Assembly: GCF_001424305.1 (NCBI RefSeq)
Contig: NZ_LMPD01000004.1
Span: 248,001-312,000 of the forward strand
Reading direction: 5' to 3'
DNA from: Pedobacter sp. Leaf176
GTDB lineage: Bacteria; Bacteroidota; Bacteroidia; Sphingobacteriales; Sphingobacteriaceae
Length of the DNA stretch: 64,000 nt
The position numbers and the translations under genes were made by a program. Of the stretch, positions 16,380 through 24,417 are shown in pieces (positions within the stretch are counted from its first letter, which is position 1; each line of letters begins with the position of its first letter). The notes beneath the pieces are model-generated. The model saw nothing but the letters and a program-made list of their open reading frames with translations, made no database searches and was not told where the DNA came from.

Positions 16380-16417
16380 CCTTGACCCTCAACCTTCCAG
16401 CCCTCAACCTTTAACCT
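16380..16417 (+). repeat. Right pyrimidine-rich arm flanking the four-helix-bundle remnant
   Basis: The CCTTGACCCTCAACCTTCC... tract has two internal copies of CCCTCAACCTT and ends 7 bases before argD's ATG. It is an imperfect inverted partner of 15950-15992. Confidence 0.45.
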
Positions 16418-16424
16418 TAAAAAA

Positions 16425-17561
16425 ATGAATTTATTCGACGTTTATCCTCTTAACGATATAGAAATCACAAAAGCATCTGGCAGTAATGTCTGGGATGCTA
16501 ACGAACAGAAATATTTAGATTTATATGGCGGTCACGCCGTGATTTCAATTGGCCACACCAATCCCCATTATGTAAATCGCTTAACCGACCAATTAAACAA
16601 AGTTGGTTTCTACTCTAATTCAGTTAAAATCCCTTTACAAACTCAATTGGCTGAGAAATTAGGACAAGTTTCGGGTAAGAAAGATTTCCAATTATTTTTA
16701 GTTAATTCTGGGGCAGAAGCCAATGAAAATGCTTTAAAACTGGCCTCCTTTTACAATGGCAGAAAAAAAGTAATTGCTTTTACTGGCGCTTTCCACGGAC
16801 GTACATCTTTAGCGGTTGCCGTAACCGATAATCCGAAAATTGTTGCGCCTGTTAATCAAACTGAAAACGTCATCTTCTTGCCTTTTAACAATGAAGTAGC
16901 ACTCGAAGAAACTTTTAAATCGCAGGGCGATGAAATTTCGGCCGTAATTATTGAAGGTATTCAAGGTGTTGGGGGGATTAAGGAAGCCTCAAAAAGTTTC
17001 TTGCAAAAAATCCGATCGCTTTGCGATGAGTACAATTCAGTTTACATTGCCGATTCAGTTCAGTGTGGTTACGGTAGAACAGGGTTGTTTTACTCACACG
17101 ATTATTCGGGTGTTGAGGCCGACGTTTACACCATGGCTAAAGGAATGGGTAATGGGTTTCCTGTTGCGGGAATTTCAATCGCACCTAAATTCAAGCCATG
17201 GCATGGCGAATTAGGAACCACTTTCGGTGGCAACCATTTGGCTTGCGCTGCGGCCCTGGCTGTTTTGGAAGTTATGGAGGAAGATAACCTGATGAAAAAC
17301 GCCGAAGAAATAGGTAACTATTTAATTACTGAATTAGAGAAATTTGAGCAGGTGGTTGAAGTTCGCGGCCGCGGTTTGATGATTGGAATTGAATTGCCAG
17401 ACGAGCTTGCTCATGTTAAAAAAGACTTATTATTTACACACCATATTTTCACCGGCGAAGCTAAACCAAACGTTATCCGTTTATTGCCAGCCTTGAATTT
17501 AACTAGGGCACATGCTGATGAATTTTTGGAGGCTTTTGCTTTAGTTTTAAGTTCTAAGTAG
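16425..17561 (+). CDS. argD: Acylornithine aminotransferase (class III, PLP)
   Basis: 378 residues, class-III aminotransferase. Seen in order are the substrate and PLP phosphate region VNSGAEANENALKLA (about residues 88-102), FTGAFHGRTSLAVAVT, the Asp that holds the pyridine N in YIADSVQCGYGRTG, and the Schiff-base lysine in TMAKGMGNGFPVAG (about residues 235-248). It converts N-acylglutamate semialdehyde to N-acylornithine with glutamate as the donor. In this cluster the acyl group is probably succinyl (see argF'). It follows the IVS-type remnant and is read in the direction of the operon. Confidence 0.95.
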   Translation: MNLFDVYPLNDIEITKASGSNVWDANEQKYLDLYGGHAVISIGHTNPHYVNRLTDQLNKVGFYSNSVKIPLQTQLAEKLGQVSGKKDFQLFLVNSGAEANENALKLASFYNGRKKVIAFTGAFHGRTSLAVAVTDNPKIVAPVNQTENVIFLPFNNEVALEETFKSQGDEISAVIIEGIQGVGGIKEASKSFLQKIRSLCDEYNSVYIADSVQCGYGRTGLFYSHDYSGVEADVYTMAKGMGNGFPVAGISIAPKFKPWHGELGTTFGGNHLACAAALAVLEVMEEDNLMKNAEEIGNYLITELEKFEQVVEVRGRGLMIGIELPDELAHVKKDLLFTHHIFTGEAKPNVIRLLPALNLTRAHADEFLEAFALVLSSK

Positions 17562-17655
17562 TACGTTTTAAGTACACGGGACTTTATTTATAAATTATTT
17601 AGGACGAGGAATACGAAACTTACTACGTATAACTTACTACTTACAACGTTTTAAA

Positions 17656-18627
17656 ATGAAAATTTTCACTTCCGTACACGATGTTCCAAGCATCAAACAA
17701 TTTGTAAAAGATGCGCTTGAATTAAAGGCAAATCCTTATGTACACCAAGATTTAGGTAAGAACAAAACCTTAGGTTTGGTTTTTATGAATCCAAGTTTAC
17801 GTACCCGGTTAAGCACTCAAAAAGCGGCTTTAAACTTAGGTATGAATGTGATGGTGATGAACATGGATAAAGAAGGCTGGGCTTTGGAAACCCAGGATGG
17901 TGTGGTAATGAACGGCTCTACTGTGGAGCACATTCGTGAAGCAGCAGCTGTAATGGGTCAATATTGCGATATTTTGGGCTTGCGTTCTTTTCCGAAACTG
18001 AATAACCGCGAGGAAGATTATAGCGAAGATTTCTTTAATAAATTTGTGAAATATTGTGCTGTACCTGTAGTCAGTTTAGAAAGTGCTACCCGTCACCCTC
18101 TGCAAAGTTTTGCCGATATTATAACGATCCATGAAACCTGGACCAAACAACCAGATGGCCGAAAACCAAAAGTTGTTTTGGCTTGGGCGCCACATGTAAA
18201 AGCCTTGCCGCAGGCCGTTCCTAACTCATTTGCTGAATGGATGTGTAAGGCACAAGCAGAGGGCATGGTCGATTTCACCATAGCCCAGCCTGAAGGCTAT
18301 GAGCTTGCCGAAGAATTTATGCCAGGCGCCAATATTCAATATAATATAGAAGAAGCTTTGGCTGGCGCCGATTATGTTTACGTAAAAAACTGGAGTAGTT
18401 ATAAAGAATACGGTAAAGTTTTAACTTATCCGGATGGCTGGATGATGAATAATGAAAAGCTGAAATTCACCAACGATGCAAAGGTAATGCACTGTTTACC
18501 TGTTCGTCGTGATTTAGAATTGTCTTCTGAGATTTTGGATGGCCCAAACTCGTTGGTTATTCACGAAGCAGGAAATAGGCTTTGGGCCGCGCAAGCAGTG
18601 ATTAAGGCGATGTTGGAAGAATTATAA
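17656..18627 (+). CDS. argF': N-succinylornithine (or N-acetylornithine) carbamoyltransferase
   Basis: 323 residues. The carbamoyl-phosphate motif is MNPSLRTRLSTQ (about residues 44-55; STRT in ordinary OTCases, SLRTR in this subfamily). HCLPVRRDLELS replaces the usual HCLP context, and there are long matches to the Bacteroides fragilis SOTCase as I remember it (NKTLGLVF, STQKAALNLGMNVMV, TRHPLQSFADIITI, QAVPNSFAEWM). This subfamily acts on N-acylated ornithine, not on free ornithine, so acyl groups are removed after carbamoylation. The residue that separates succinyl-specific (Pro90) from acetyl-specific (Glu) enzymes is Val90 here, in GSTVEHIREA. Absence of Glu favours the succinyl substrate. 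It stands fifth in the operon. Confidence 0.93.
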   Translation: MKIFTSVHDVPSIKQFVKDALELKANPYVHQDLGKNKTLGLVFMNPSLRTRLSTQKAALNLGMNVMVMNMDKEGWALETQDGVVMNGSTVEHIREAAAVMGQYCDILGLRSFPKLNNREEDYSEDFFNKFVKYCAVPVVSLESATRHPLQSFADIITIHETWTKQPDGRKPKVVLAWAPHVKALPQAVPNSFAEWMCKAQAEGMVDFTIAQPEGYELAEEFMPGANIQYNIEEALAGADYVYVKNWSSYKEYGKVLTYPDGWMMNNEKLKFTNDAKVMHCLPVRRDLELSSEILDGPNSLVIHEAGNRLWAAQAVIKAMLEEL

Positions 18628-18631
18628 AAAA

Positions 18632-18683
18632 AGCTAAAGCGGAAAGACTAAAGCTTTGGGCTTTCTGCTTTACACTTTAAGCT
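18632..18683 (+). repeat. Imperfect inverted repeat between argF' and argB
   Basis: The left arm AGCTAAAGCGGAAAGAC (from 18632) and the right arm GCTTTCTGCTTTACAC...AAGCT (to 18683) pair imperfectly around AAAGCTTTGGGC. It could act as an internal hairpin that tunes downstream expression. Confidence 0.5.
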
Positions 18684-18690
18684 CAATAAA

Positions 18691-19479
18691 ATGAAACAAC
18701 TTACAATCATTAAAATAGGCGGAAACGTAATTGATAATTCTGCGAATTTGCATCAGTTTTTATTAGATTTTACGGCCATGCCTGGCGATAAAATTCTGGT
18801 TCATGGTGGCGGAAAAATTGCAACAGAACTCGGCGAAAGTTTAGGCGTTGAAGCGAAAATGATTGAGGGACGTCGGATTACAGATATTGAAACTTTGCGT
18901 ATCGTTACAATGGTTTATGCAGGTTTAATTAATAAGAACATGGTTGCCCAGTTGCAAGCCAGAGGCAGCAATGCAATCGGTTTAACAGGTGCAGATGGAA
19001 ATATAATCAAAGCCAGAAAACGACCCGTAAAAGAGATAGATTATGGTTTTGTTGGGGATTTGGATGAGAATTCTGTTTCTGTGAAAACATTAGATAGCTT
19101 AATAAAGGCAGGCTTGGTTCCTGTTTTATGTGCGATTACCCATGATGGCGACACCCAGTTGTTAAATACCAATGCCGATACCATCGCATCATCAGTTGCT
19201 GTCGCAATGTCATCATTATATGAAACTCGATTAGTATATTGCTTTGAGAAAAAGGGTGTTTTGAAAGACGTTAATGATGACGGCTCTGTTGTTAGAGAAA
19301 TCAAATCAGATGAATTTGACGGTTTGAAAGCTGACGGAACCGTACAGGGTGGAATGATTCCGAAATTGCACAATGCTTTTGAGGCGATAAAAAAAGGTGT
19401 TTCTGCGGTTTATATCGGTAAAGCCGATGAGCTCGCTGAACTTGCCGACGGAGCTTTTGGCACTAAAATGCTAAAGTAA
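18691..19479 (+). CDS. argB: N-acylglutamate kinase
   Basis: 262 residues, amino-acid kinase fold. The nucleotide and substrate motifs are IKIGGNVID (residues 6-14), LVHGGGKIATELGESLG (about residues 35-51), the GLTGADGN loop and the late GGMIPKLHNAFEAI (about residues 222-235). It phosphorylates N-acetyl- or N-succinylglutamate. The length fits the arginine-insensitive short form, which lacks the N-terminal helix of feedback-inhibited hexamers. It follows argF' across a 63-base gap that holds an inverted repeat. Confidence 0.95.
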   Translation: MKQLTIIKIGGNVIDNSANLHQFLLDFTAMPGDKILVHGGGKIATELGESLGVEAKMIEGRRITDIETLRIVTMVYAGLINKNMVAQLQARGSNAIGLTGADGNIIKARKRPVKEIDYGFVGDLDENSVSVKTLDSLIKAGLVPVLCAITHDGDTQLLNTNADTIASSVAVAMSSLYETRLVYCFEKKGVLKDVNDDGSVVREIKSDEFDGLKADGTVQGGMIPKLHNAFEAIKKGVSAVYIGKADELAELADGAFGTKMLK

Positions 19480-19709
19480 AGGTAGAGGGGAAGTGGTCTA
19501 ATGCAAAATGGATGACGGTTTTGGCGTTAGAAAGAAAAGAAACCGATTACACGATGTCTTTGCCAGCTAAACCTGATAGTAGTGAAAAGCTCCCGATTTT
19601 TCATCGGAACTTGTAATGGATAGCAGGACTGAATATCAATAGTATTACTGCAATTGCTTTTCTAAAGAAATAAATCAGTAACCAACTGAAAAAATATAAA
19701 ACCAACCAC
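19480..19709. repeat. Gap between argB and proC with a degenerate dispersed repeat
   Basis: The core at 19589-19631 (AGCTCCCGATTTTTCATCGG then TTGTAATGGATAGCAGGACT) belongs to the same family as the minus-strand repeat at 32254-32512 (shared CAGTCC(C/T)GCTATC). There is no coding sequence; the 182-residue reverse ORF across proC is a shadow. Confidence 0.5.
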
Positions 19710-20519
19710 ATGAAAAAAATAGCCATAATTGGTAGCGGAAATATCGGGTTATCTTTAGCGAAAGGTCTGGTGAAAGCCGATTTTGCTAAAGCTGGCGATA
19801 TCATGCTTACCAGAAGAAATGTCGACCATTTGCAGCCTTTTGCGTCTGCAGGCTTTATAGTATCAAACGACAATAAACAAGCGGTTATAAGTGCTGATGT
19901 GGTAATTCTTGCCGTTTTGCCGCAACAATTAAATACGGTTTTAGATGAAATTAAGCCCTCGATAAATTCAGCGAAACACCTTGTAATTTCGGTGATTTCG
20001 GGTGTGAGTTGTGCTGCGGTTAGAGAAAAATTAGGAGACGATGTAGAAGTGATTCGAGTGATGCCAAACACCGCTATTGCCATCGGGCAATCGATGACTT
20101 GTATGGCTAGCGACAATGCATCGGCAGGAAATATTACCGATGTGACCAAAATGTTTGAAACGGTTGGTTCTGTGGTGAAGATTAATGAAGATTTGATGAC
20201 CTCGGCAACTGCTCTTTGTGCTTGCGGGATTGCGTTCTTTTTGAGGGCGATCAGGGCAGCCTCGCAAGGTGGTGTAGAAATCGGTTTTCATGCAGATGAG
20301 GCATTGAAAATGGCAGTTCAAACAGCTAAGGGGGCAGCTGATTTGCTTTTATTACATGGTACACACCCGGAATCAGAAATAGATAAAGTAACTTCGCCGA
20401 AAGGTTGTACCATTGCCGGTTTAAACGAAATGGAACACAATGGCTTTAGCTCATCACTGATTAAAGGTATTAAACTTTCGGCTCTAAAAGCTGGGAATTT
20501 GTACACTAAAGAAAGCTAA
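19710..20519 (+). CDS. proC: Pyrroline-5-carboxylate reductase
   Basis: 269 residues. The Rossmann start MKKIAIIGSGNIGLSLAKGL, the middle VEVIRVMPNTAIAIGQSMT and the C-terminal ITSATALCACGIAFF / VTSPKGCTIAGLNEMEHNGF mark ProC. It reduces pyrroline-5-carboxylate to proline with NAD(P)H. Its place inside the arginine operon links proline and arginine synthesis, which share glutamate semialdehyde chemistry, and is common in Bacteroidota clusters. A possible extra role on N-acyl intermediates is not supported by the sequence. Confidence 0.93.
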   Translation: MKKIAIIGSGNIGLSLAKGLVKADFAKAGDIMLTRRNVDHLQPFASAGFIVSNDNKQAVISADVVILAVLPQQLNTVLDEIKPSINSAKHLVISVISGVSCAAVREKLGDDVEVIRVMPNTAIAIGQSMTCMASDNASAGNITDVTKMFETVGSVVKINEDLMTSATALCACGIAFFLRAIRAASQGGVEIGFHADEALKMAVQTAKGAADLLLLHGTHPESEIDKVTSPKGCTIAGLNEMEHNGFSSSLIKGIKLSALKAGNLYTKES

Positions 20520-20607
20520 AGCCAAAAGAATAAAGCTTAAAGCGAAAAAGAAGTAGCAAGTTTACTGCACAATTTGTCTCGATACTTGATACTAACTACT
20601 CAATACT

Positions 20608-21675
20608 ATGTTATTAGAAAATATAAAAAAAGAATGTCTGGATTTATTGCGAGCTTTAATTCGCATCCAGTCTTTTAGTAAAGAAGAAGACCGTACCGCG
20701 AATTTAATTGCGCAGTTTTTGGAGGAGAGAGGGGTTAAGACGCAGCGTAAAATGAACAATGTTTGGGCTTACAATATGTATTTTGATGCAAGTAAACCTA
20801 CCGTTTTATTGAATTCGCATCATGACACCGTTAAGCCGAATTCAGGCTATACCCGCGACCCGTATGATGCAGCAATTGAAGGTGATAAATTGTTTGGTTT
20901 GGGCAGCAACGATGCCGGCGGTTGCCTGGTGTCGTTAATCGGTACGTTTCTTTATTATTATGAACAAGAAAATTTAAAATATAACATCTGTTTAGCCGCA
21001 ACGGCGGAAGAAGAAATTTCTGGAAACAATGGTTTAGAACTGGTTTTACCTGATTTAGGCGAACTGGAATTCGGAATTGTTGGAGAGCCAACAGAAATGA
21101 ATTTAGCCATTGCAGAACGCGGCTTGCTGGTAATAGATTGCGTCGCTCATGGTAAAGCTGGTCATGCAGCTCGCGAAGAGGGCGAGAACGCTATTTATAA
21201 AGCATTAAAGGACATTGAGTGGTTTAGGAATTACCATTTCCCGAAAGTTTCAGAAGTTTTTGGTCCGCTGAAAATGACGGTTACCATTATCAATGCAGGT
21301 TCTCAGCATAACGTGGTGCCGGCAAACTGCACTTTTACAGTTGATGTCCGCGTTACAGATGCTTACACTAACGAAGAAGTTCTGGAAATCATCCGTGCAA
21401 ATGTAGATTGCGATGTAACGCCTCGTTCGATTCGTTTGAAACCATCATCAATTGATAAAAATCATCCGGTTGTTCAGGCAGGTGTGGCATTAGGTAAAAC
21501 AACTTATGGCTCGCCAACTACATCAGATCAGGCATTGTTAGATATCCCGTCGGTAAAATGTGGCCCGGGATTTTCTGGCCGATCACACATGGCCGATGAG
21601 TTTTTATATGTTAGAGAAGTAGCTGAAGGTATTGATGGCTATGTGAATATGTTGAAACCAGTGATACAAATTTAG
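20608..21675 (+). CDS. argE: M20 metallo-deacylase of the arginine pathway (acylornithine/acylcitrulline deacylase)
   Basis: 355 residues, M20/ArgE-DapE-CPG2 fold. Zinc and catalytic motifs appear in order: LNSHHDTVKPN (first His and Asp, about residues 70-80), LFGLGSNDAGGC (bridging Asp, about residues 96-107), TAEEEISGNNG (catalytic Glu pair), GEPTEMNLAIAERG, and a C-terminal GFSGRSHMADEF with the last His. The dimerisation lid domain lies between them. In the N-acylcitrulline route this enzyme would take the acyl group from N-acylcitrulline after ArgF'. The gene lies between proC and argH. Confidence 0.88.
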   Translation: MLLENIKKECLDLLRALIRIQSFSKEEDRTANLIAQFLEERGVKTQRKMNNVWAYNMYFDASKPTVLLNSHHDTVKPNSGYTRDPYDAAIEGDKLFGLGSNDAGGCLVSLIGTFLYYYEQENLKYNICLAATAEEEISGNNGLELVLPDLGELEFGIVGEPTEMNLAIAERGLLVIDCVAHGKAGHAAREEGENAIYKALKDIEWFRNYHFPKVSEVFGPLKMTVTIINAGSQHNVVPANCTFTVDVRVTDAYTNEEVLEIIRANVDCDVTPRSIRLKPSSIDKNHPVVQAGVALGKTTYGSPTTSDQALLDIPSVKCGPGFSGRSHMADEFLYVREVAEGIDGYVNMLKPVIQI

Positions 21676-21747
21676 ATTTTAGATTGACGAATTACGATTT
21701 CGTAGTTCAAAAATCGTAAATCGTAAATTTTAAAATCGTAGATTAAA
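21676..21747 (+). repeat. Inverted repeat in the argE-argH gap
   Basis: TTTTAGATT...ACGATTT on the left faces AAATCGTAAATCGTAAATTT...AGATTAAAA on the right, ending at argH's ATG. AATCGTA is repeated three times. It is a different sequence from the other arg gaps but has the same design. Confidence 0.45.
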
Positions 21748-23079
21748 ATGAAGATTTGGCAAAAAAATATAGATGTAAATCAGTTTGTGGAAAGTTTTAC
21801 GGTTGGTAAAGATCGGGAACTGGATCTGCAAATGGCAAAATTTGACGTGTTGGGTTCGCTGGCTCATACACAAATGTTGGAGACTATTAACCTGCTTACT
21901 GCTGATGAATTGAAAGCGGTTCAGCAAGAACTTAAAAGTATTTACTCAGAAATTGAAGCTGGAAATTTCACCATTGAAGATACTGTTGAGGATGTGCATT
22001 CGCAGGTAGAATGGTTATTAACGCAACGTATTGGTGAAGCAGGAAAGAAAATCCATAGTGGCCGTTCGCGTAACGATCAGGTTTTGGTAGATTTGAAGTT
22101 GTTCTTTCGTGCCTGCATTGAGGATATGGTTAACCAAACCTCAACCTTGTTTAATCTGCTCATCGAATTAAGCAATACACACAGGGATAAATTGATGCCA
22201 GGTTACACGCATTTGCAAATTGCGATGCCATCATCTTTCGGTTTATGGTTTGGTGCTTATGCGGAGAGCCTTGCAGATGATATGGAATTAATGCTTGCCG
22301 CATGGAAAATTACCAATAAGAATCCTTTAGGTTCTGCAGCAGGTTATGGATCATCATTTCCTTTGAACAGAACTTTAACAACTGAATTATTAGGCTTTGA
22401 AAGTTTAAACTACAATGTGGTTTATGCACAGATGGGCCGTGGAAAAACGGAAAGGATTTTAGCGCAGGCCATGAGTGCTGTTGCGGCAACTTTGGCTAAA
22501 ATGGCGATGGATGTTTGTCTGTTTATCAACCAGAATTTTGGATTTATCAGTTTCCCGGCAGAGCTTACCACAGGTTCGAGTATTATGCCACACAAGAAAA
22601 ATCCTGATGTTTTTGAGTTGATCCGTTCGCGATGCAATAAAATTCAGGCTTTACCGAACGAAATTGCCATGATGATTACAAATTTACCATCAGGATATCA
22701 CCGCGATTTACAACTGCTCAAAGAAAACCTTTTCCCAGCCATAACTTCTTTAAATGAATGTTTGGAGATTGCTACGTTTATGTTCCAGAACATCACGATA
22801 AAAGATGATATTCTGAGAGATAAAAAATATGACTACCTGTTTAGCGTTGAAGTGGTGAATGATCTGGCTTTACAAGGTGTTCCATTTAGAGAGGCTTATA
22901 AAATTGTTGGCGAACAGATAGAAAATGGTACTTTTGCACCTTCTGGCCAAATACATCATACACACGAAGGGAGCATTGGTAACCTTTGTAACGAACAGAT
23001 CGCTGCAGGAATGCAAGCTGTTTTGTCTCAATTTGGTTTTAGTAAAGTGAATAAAGCAATAGAAGATTTAATAGCATAA
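21748..23079 (+). CDS. argH: Argininosuccinate lyase
   Basis: 443 residues, fumarase/aspartase superfamily. The signature GSSIMPHKKNPDVFE (about residues 272-286) carries the catalytic serine loop. The N-terminal HSGRSRNDQV (about residues 101-110) and the central GYTHLQIAMPSSFGLW are the other two conserved regions. It splits argininosuccinate into arginine and fumarate, the last step of the pathway. Its stop is one base before the next ATG at 23081, so the aminotransferase is co-translated. Confidence 0.96.
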   Translation: MKIWQKNIDVNQFVESFTVGKDRELDLQMAKFDVLGSLAHTQMLETINLLTADELKAVQQELKSIYSEIEAGNFTIEDTVEDVHSQVEWLLTQRIGEAGKKIHSGRSRNDQVLVDLKLFFRACIEDMVNQTSTLFNLLIELSNTHRDKLMPGYTHLQIAMPSSFGLWFGAYAESLADDMELMLAAWKITNKNPLGSAAGYGSSFPLNRTLTTELLGFESLNYNVVYAQMGRGKTERILAQAMSAVAATLAKMAMDVCLFINQNFGFISFPAELTTGSSIMPHKKNPDVFELIRSRCNKIQALPNEIAMMITNLPSGYHRDLQLLKENLFPAITSLNECLEIATFMFQNITIKDDILRDKKYDYLFSVEVVNDLALQGVPFREAYKIVGEQIENGTFAPSGQIHHTHEGSIGNLCNEQIAAGMQAVLSQFGFSKVNKAIEDLIA

Positions 23080-23080
23080 T

Positions 23081-24334
23081 ATGAAAGTTTCAGTATTAGC
23101 CAGTGCCTTAATTGGTTCAGAAATTATAAAAATTGGTAACGAGGTTAACGAAATGAAACGCAAAGGCGCTTCCATCGCTAACTTAACCATTGGCGATTTC
23201 GATTCGAATATCTATCCGATTCCTACAGAATTGAAATCAGGAATTGTAGATGCCTACAATGCAAATCAAACCAATTATCCTCCTGCTGATGGTGTTTTGC
23301 CTTTAAGAGAAACGGTTTCTGAATTATTGAAAGATAGATTCGGATTGGAATACAACACCAATAGTATTCTGGTTTCAGGTGGATCCCGTCCTTTAATTTA
23401 CGCTACTTATTTAGCCCTAATCGACCCGGAAGATACGGTTGTTTTCCCTGCCCCATCCTGGAATAACAATCATTATTGCCATTTGACTTCCGCAAAAGCT
23501 ATTGCGGTAGAAACCGATGCAGCGCACAACTTCATGCCAACTGCAGCGCAACTGAAACCTCATTTGAAAGGCGCTACTTTATTGGCTTTATGTTCGCCAT
23601 TAAACCCAACAGGAACCATGTTTGATGCGGATTCTTTAGCTGAAATCTGTGATGCTGTTTTAGAAGAAAATGCATCACGTGGTGCCGACGAAAAACCGTT
23701 GTACATGATGTACGATCAGATTTATTCGCTTTTAACCTTCGGAAAAGAGCATGTAAACCCAGTTTCTTTGCGACCTGCAATGCGTCCGTTTACGGTTTTT
23801 GTTGATGGTAGTTCGAAATGTTTGGCTGCAACTGGTGTACGTGTTGGATGGGGTTTTGGTCCAGAGGATATTATCAATAGAATGAAAGCTTTGGTTGGTC
23901 ATATGGGTGCCTGGGCGCCAAAAGCCGAGCAAGTGGCCATGTCTAATTATTTTAACGATAAAGCACAGGTTGATACGTTCTTAACCAGTTTTAAAGGCCA
24001 GATTCAAGATAGCTTAAATGCGCTTTACAATGGCTTTAACGAATTGAAAAGTGAAGGTTTTAACGTTGATGCTGTGGAGCCAATGGGCGCTATTTATTTA
24101 ACAATTAAAATCGATTACATCGGAAAAACAACTGAAGATGGTCAGCTTTTAAAAGACAGTGCAGATGTGAATTTTTACCTGATTAAAGAAGCCGGGGCTG
24201 CATTAGTACCTTTTTCGGCCTTTGGCAACGAACATAGCATGCCTTGGTTCAGGGCATCAGTAGGCGCTTGTACTTTGCAGGATATTAAAGATATGTTACC
24301 GAGAATAAAAACTGCTTTGAGTAAGTTGAAATAA
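23081..24334 (+). CDS. PLP-dependent class I/II aminotransferase
   Basis: 417 residues, fold-type I, class I/II. Key motifs are ASWNNNHY-like PAPSWNNNHY, CSPLNPTGTMF (substrate and PLP contact, about residues 171-181), MYDQIYSLL (Asp to the pyridine N) and DGSSKCLAATGVRVGWGFGP with the Schiff-base Lys (about residues 245-264). The closest family by eye is aspartate/aromatic aminotransferase-like. It is last in the arg operon, one base after argH; aspartate made by it could feed argininosuccinate synthase, but that is inference. A stem-loop at 24341-24372 ends the operon. Confidence 0.88.
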   Translation: MKVSVLASALIGSEIIKIGNEVNEMKRKGASIANLTIGDFDSNIYPIPTELKSGIVDAYNANQTNYPPADGVLPLRETVSELLKDRFGLEYNTNSILVSGGSRPLIYATYLALIDPEDTVVFPAPSWNNNHYCHLTSAKAIAVETDAAHNFMPTAAQLKPHLKGATLLALCSPLNPTGTMFDADSLAEICDAVLEENASRGADEKPLYMMYDQIYSLLTFGKEHVNPVSLRPAMRPFTVFVDGSSKCLAATGVRVGWGFGPEDIINRMKALVGHMGAWAPKAEQVAMSNYFNDKAQVDTFLTSFKGQIQDSLNALYNGFNELKSEGFNVDAVEPMGAIYLTIKIDYIGKTTEDGQLLKDSADVNFYLIKEAGAALVPFSAFGNEHSMPWFRASVGACTLQDIKDMLPRIKTALSKLK

Positions 24335-24340
24335 CTTTAT

Positions 24341-24372
24341 AAACTTGACTATGGAATTTTATAGTCAAGTTT
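24341..24372 (+). terminator. Stem-loop after the arginine operon
   Basis: AAACTTGACTAT (24341-24352) and ATAGTCAAGTTT (24361-24372) form a perfect 12-bp stem. The next bases are AATTAGTTT, not a clean T run. The same 11-mer appears on the other side of the fic gene, so this may be a repeat as well as a terminator. Confidence 0.6.
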
Positions 24373-24375
24373 AAT

Positions 24376-24417
24376 TAGTTTAAGTTGACTAAGAAATTGA
24401 TTAGTCAACTTAAACTA
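24376..24417. repeat. Perfect 17-bp inverted repeat overlapping the end of fic
   Basis: TAGTTTAAGTTGACTAA (24376-24392) and TTAGTCAACTTAAACTA (24401-24417) pair without a mismatch. The right arm covers the stop codon of the leftward fic gene (24410-24412). Confidence 0.7.

Noticed and set aside
19601..20149. 182-codon reverse ORF overlapping proC
   Set aside because: It lies antisense to a well-supported proC; its hydrophobic residues mirror the codon pattern of proC.
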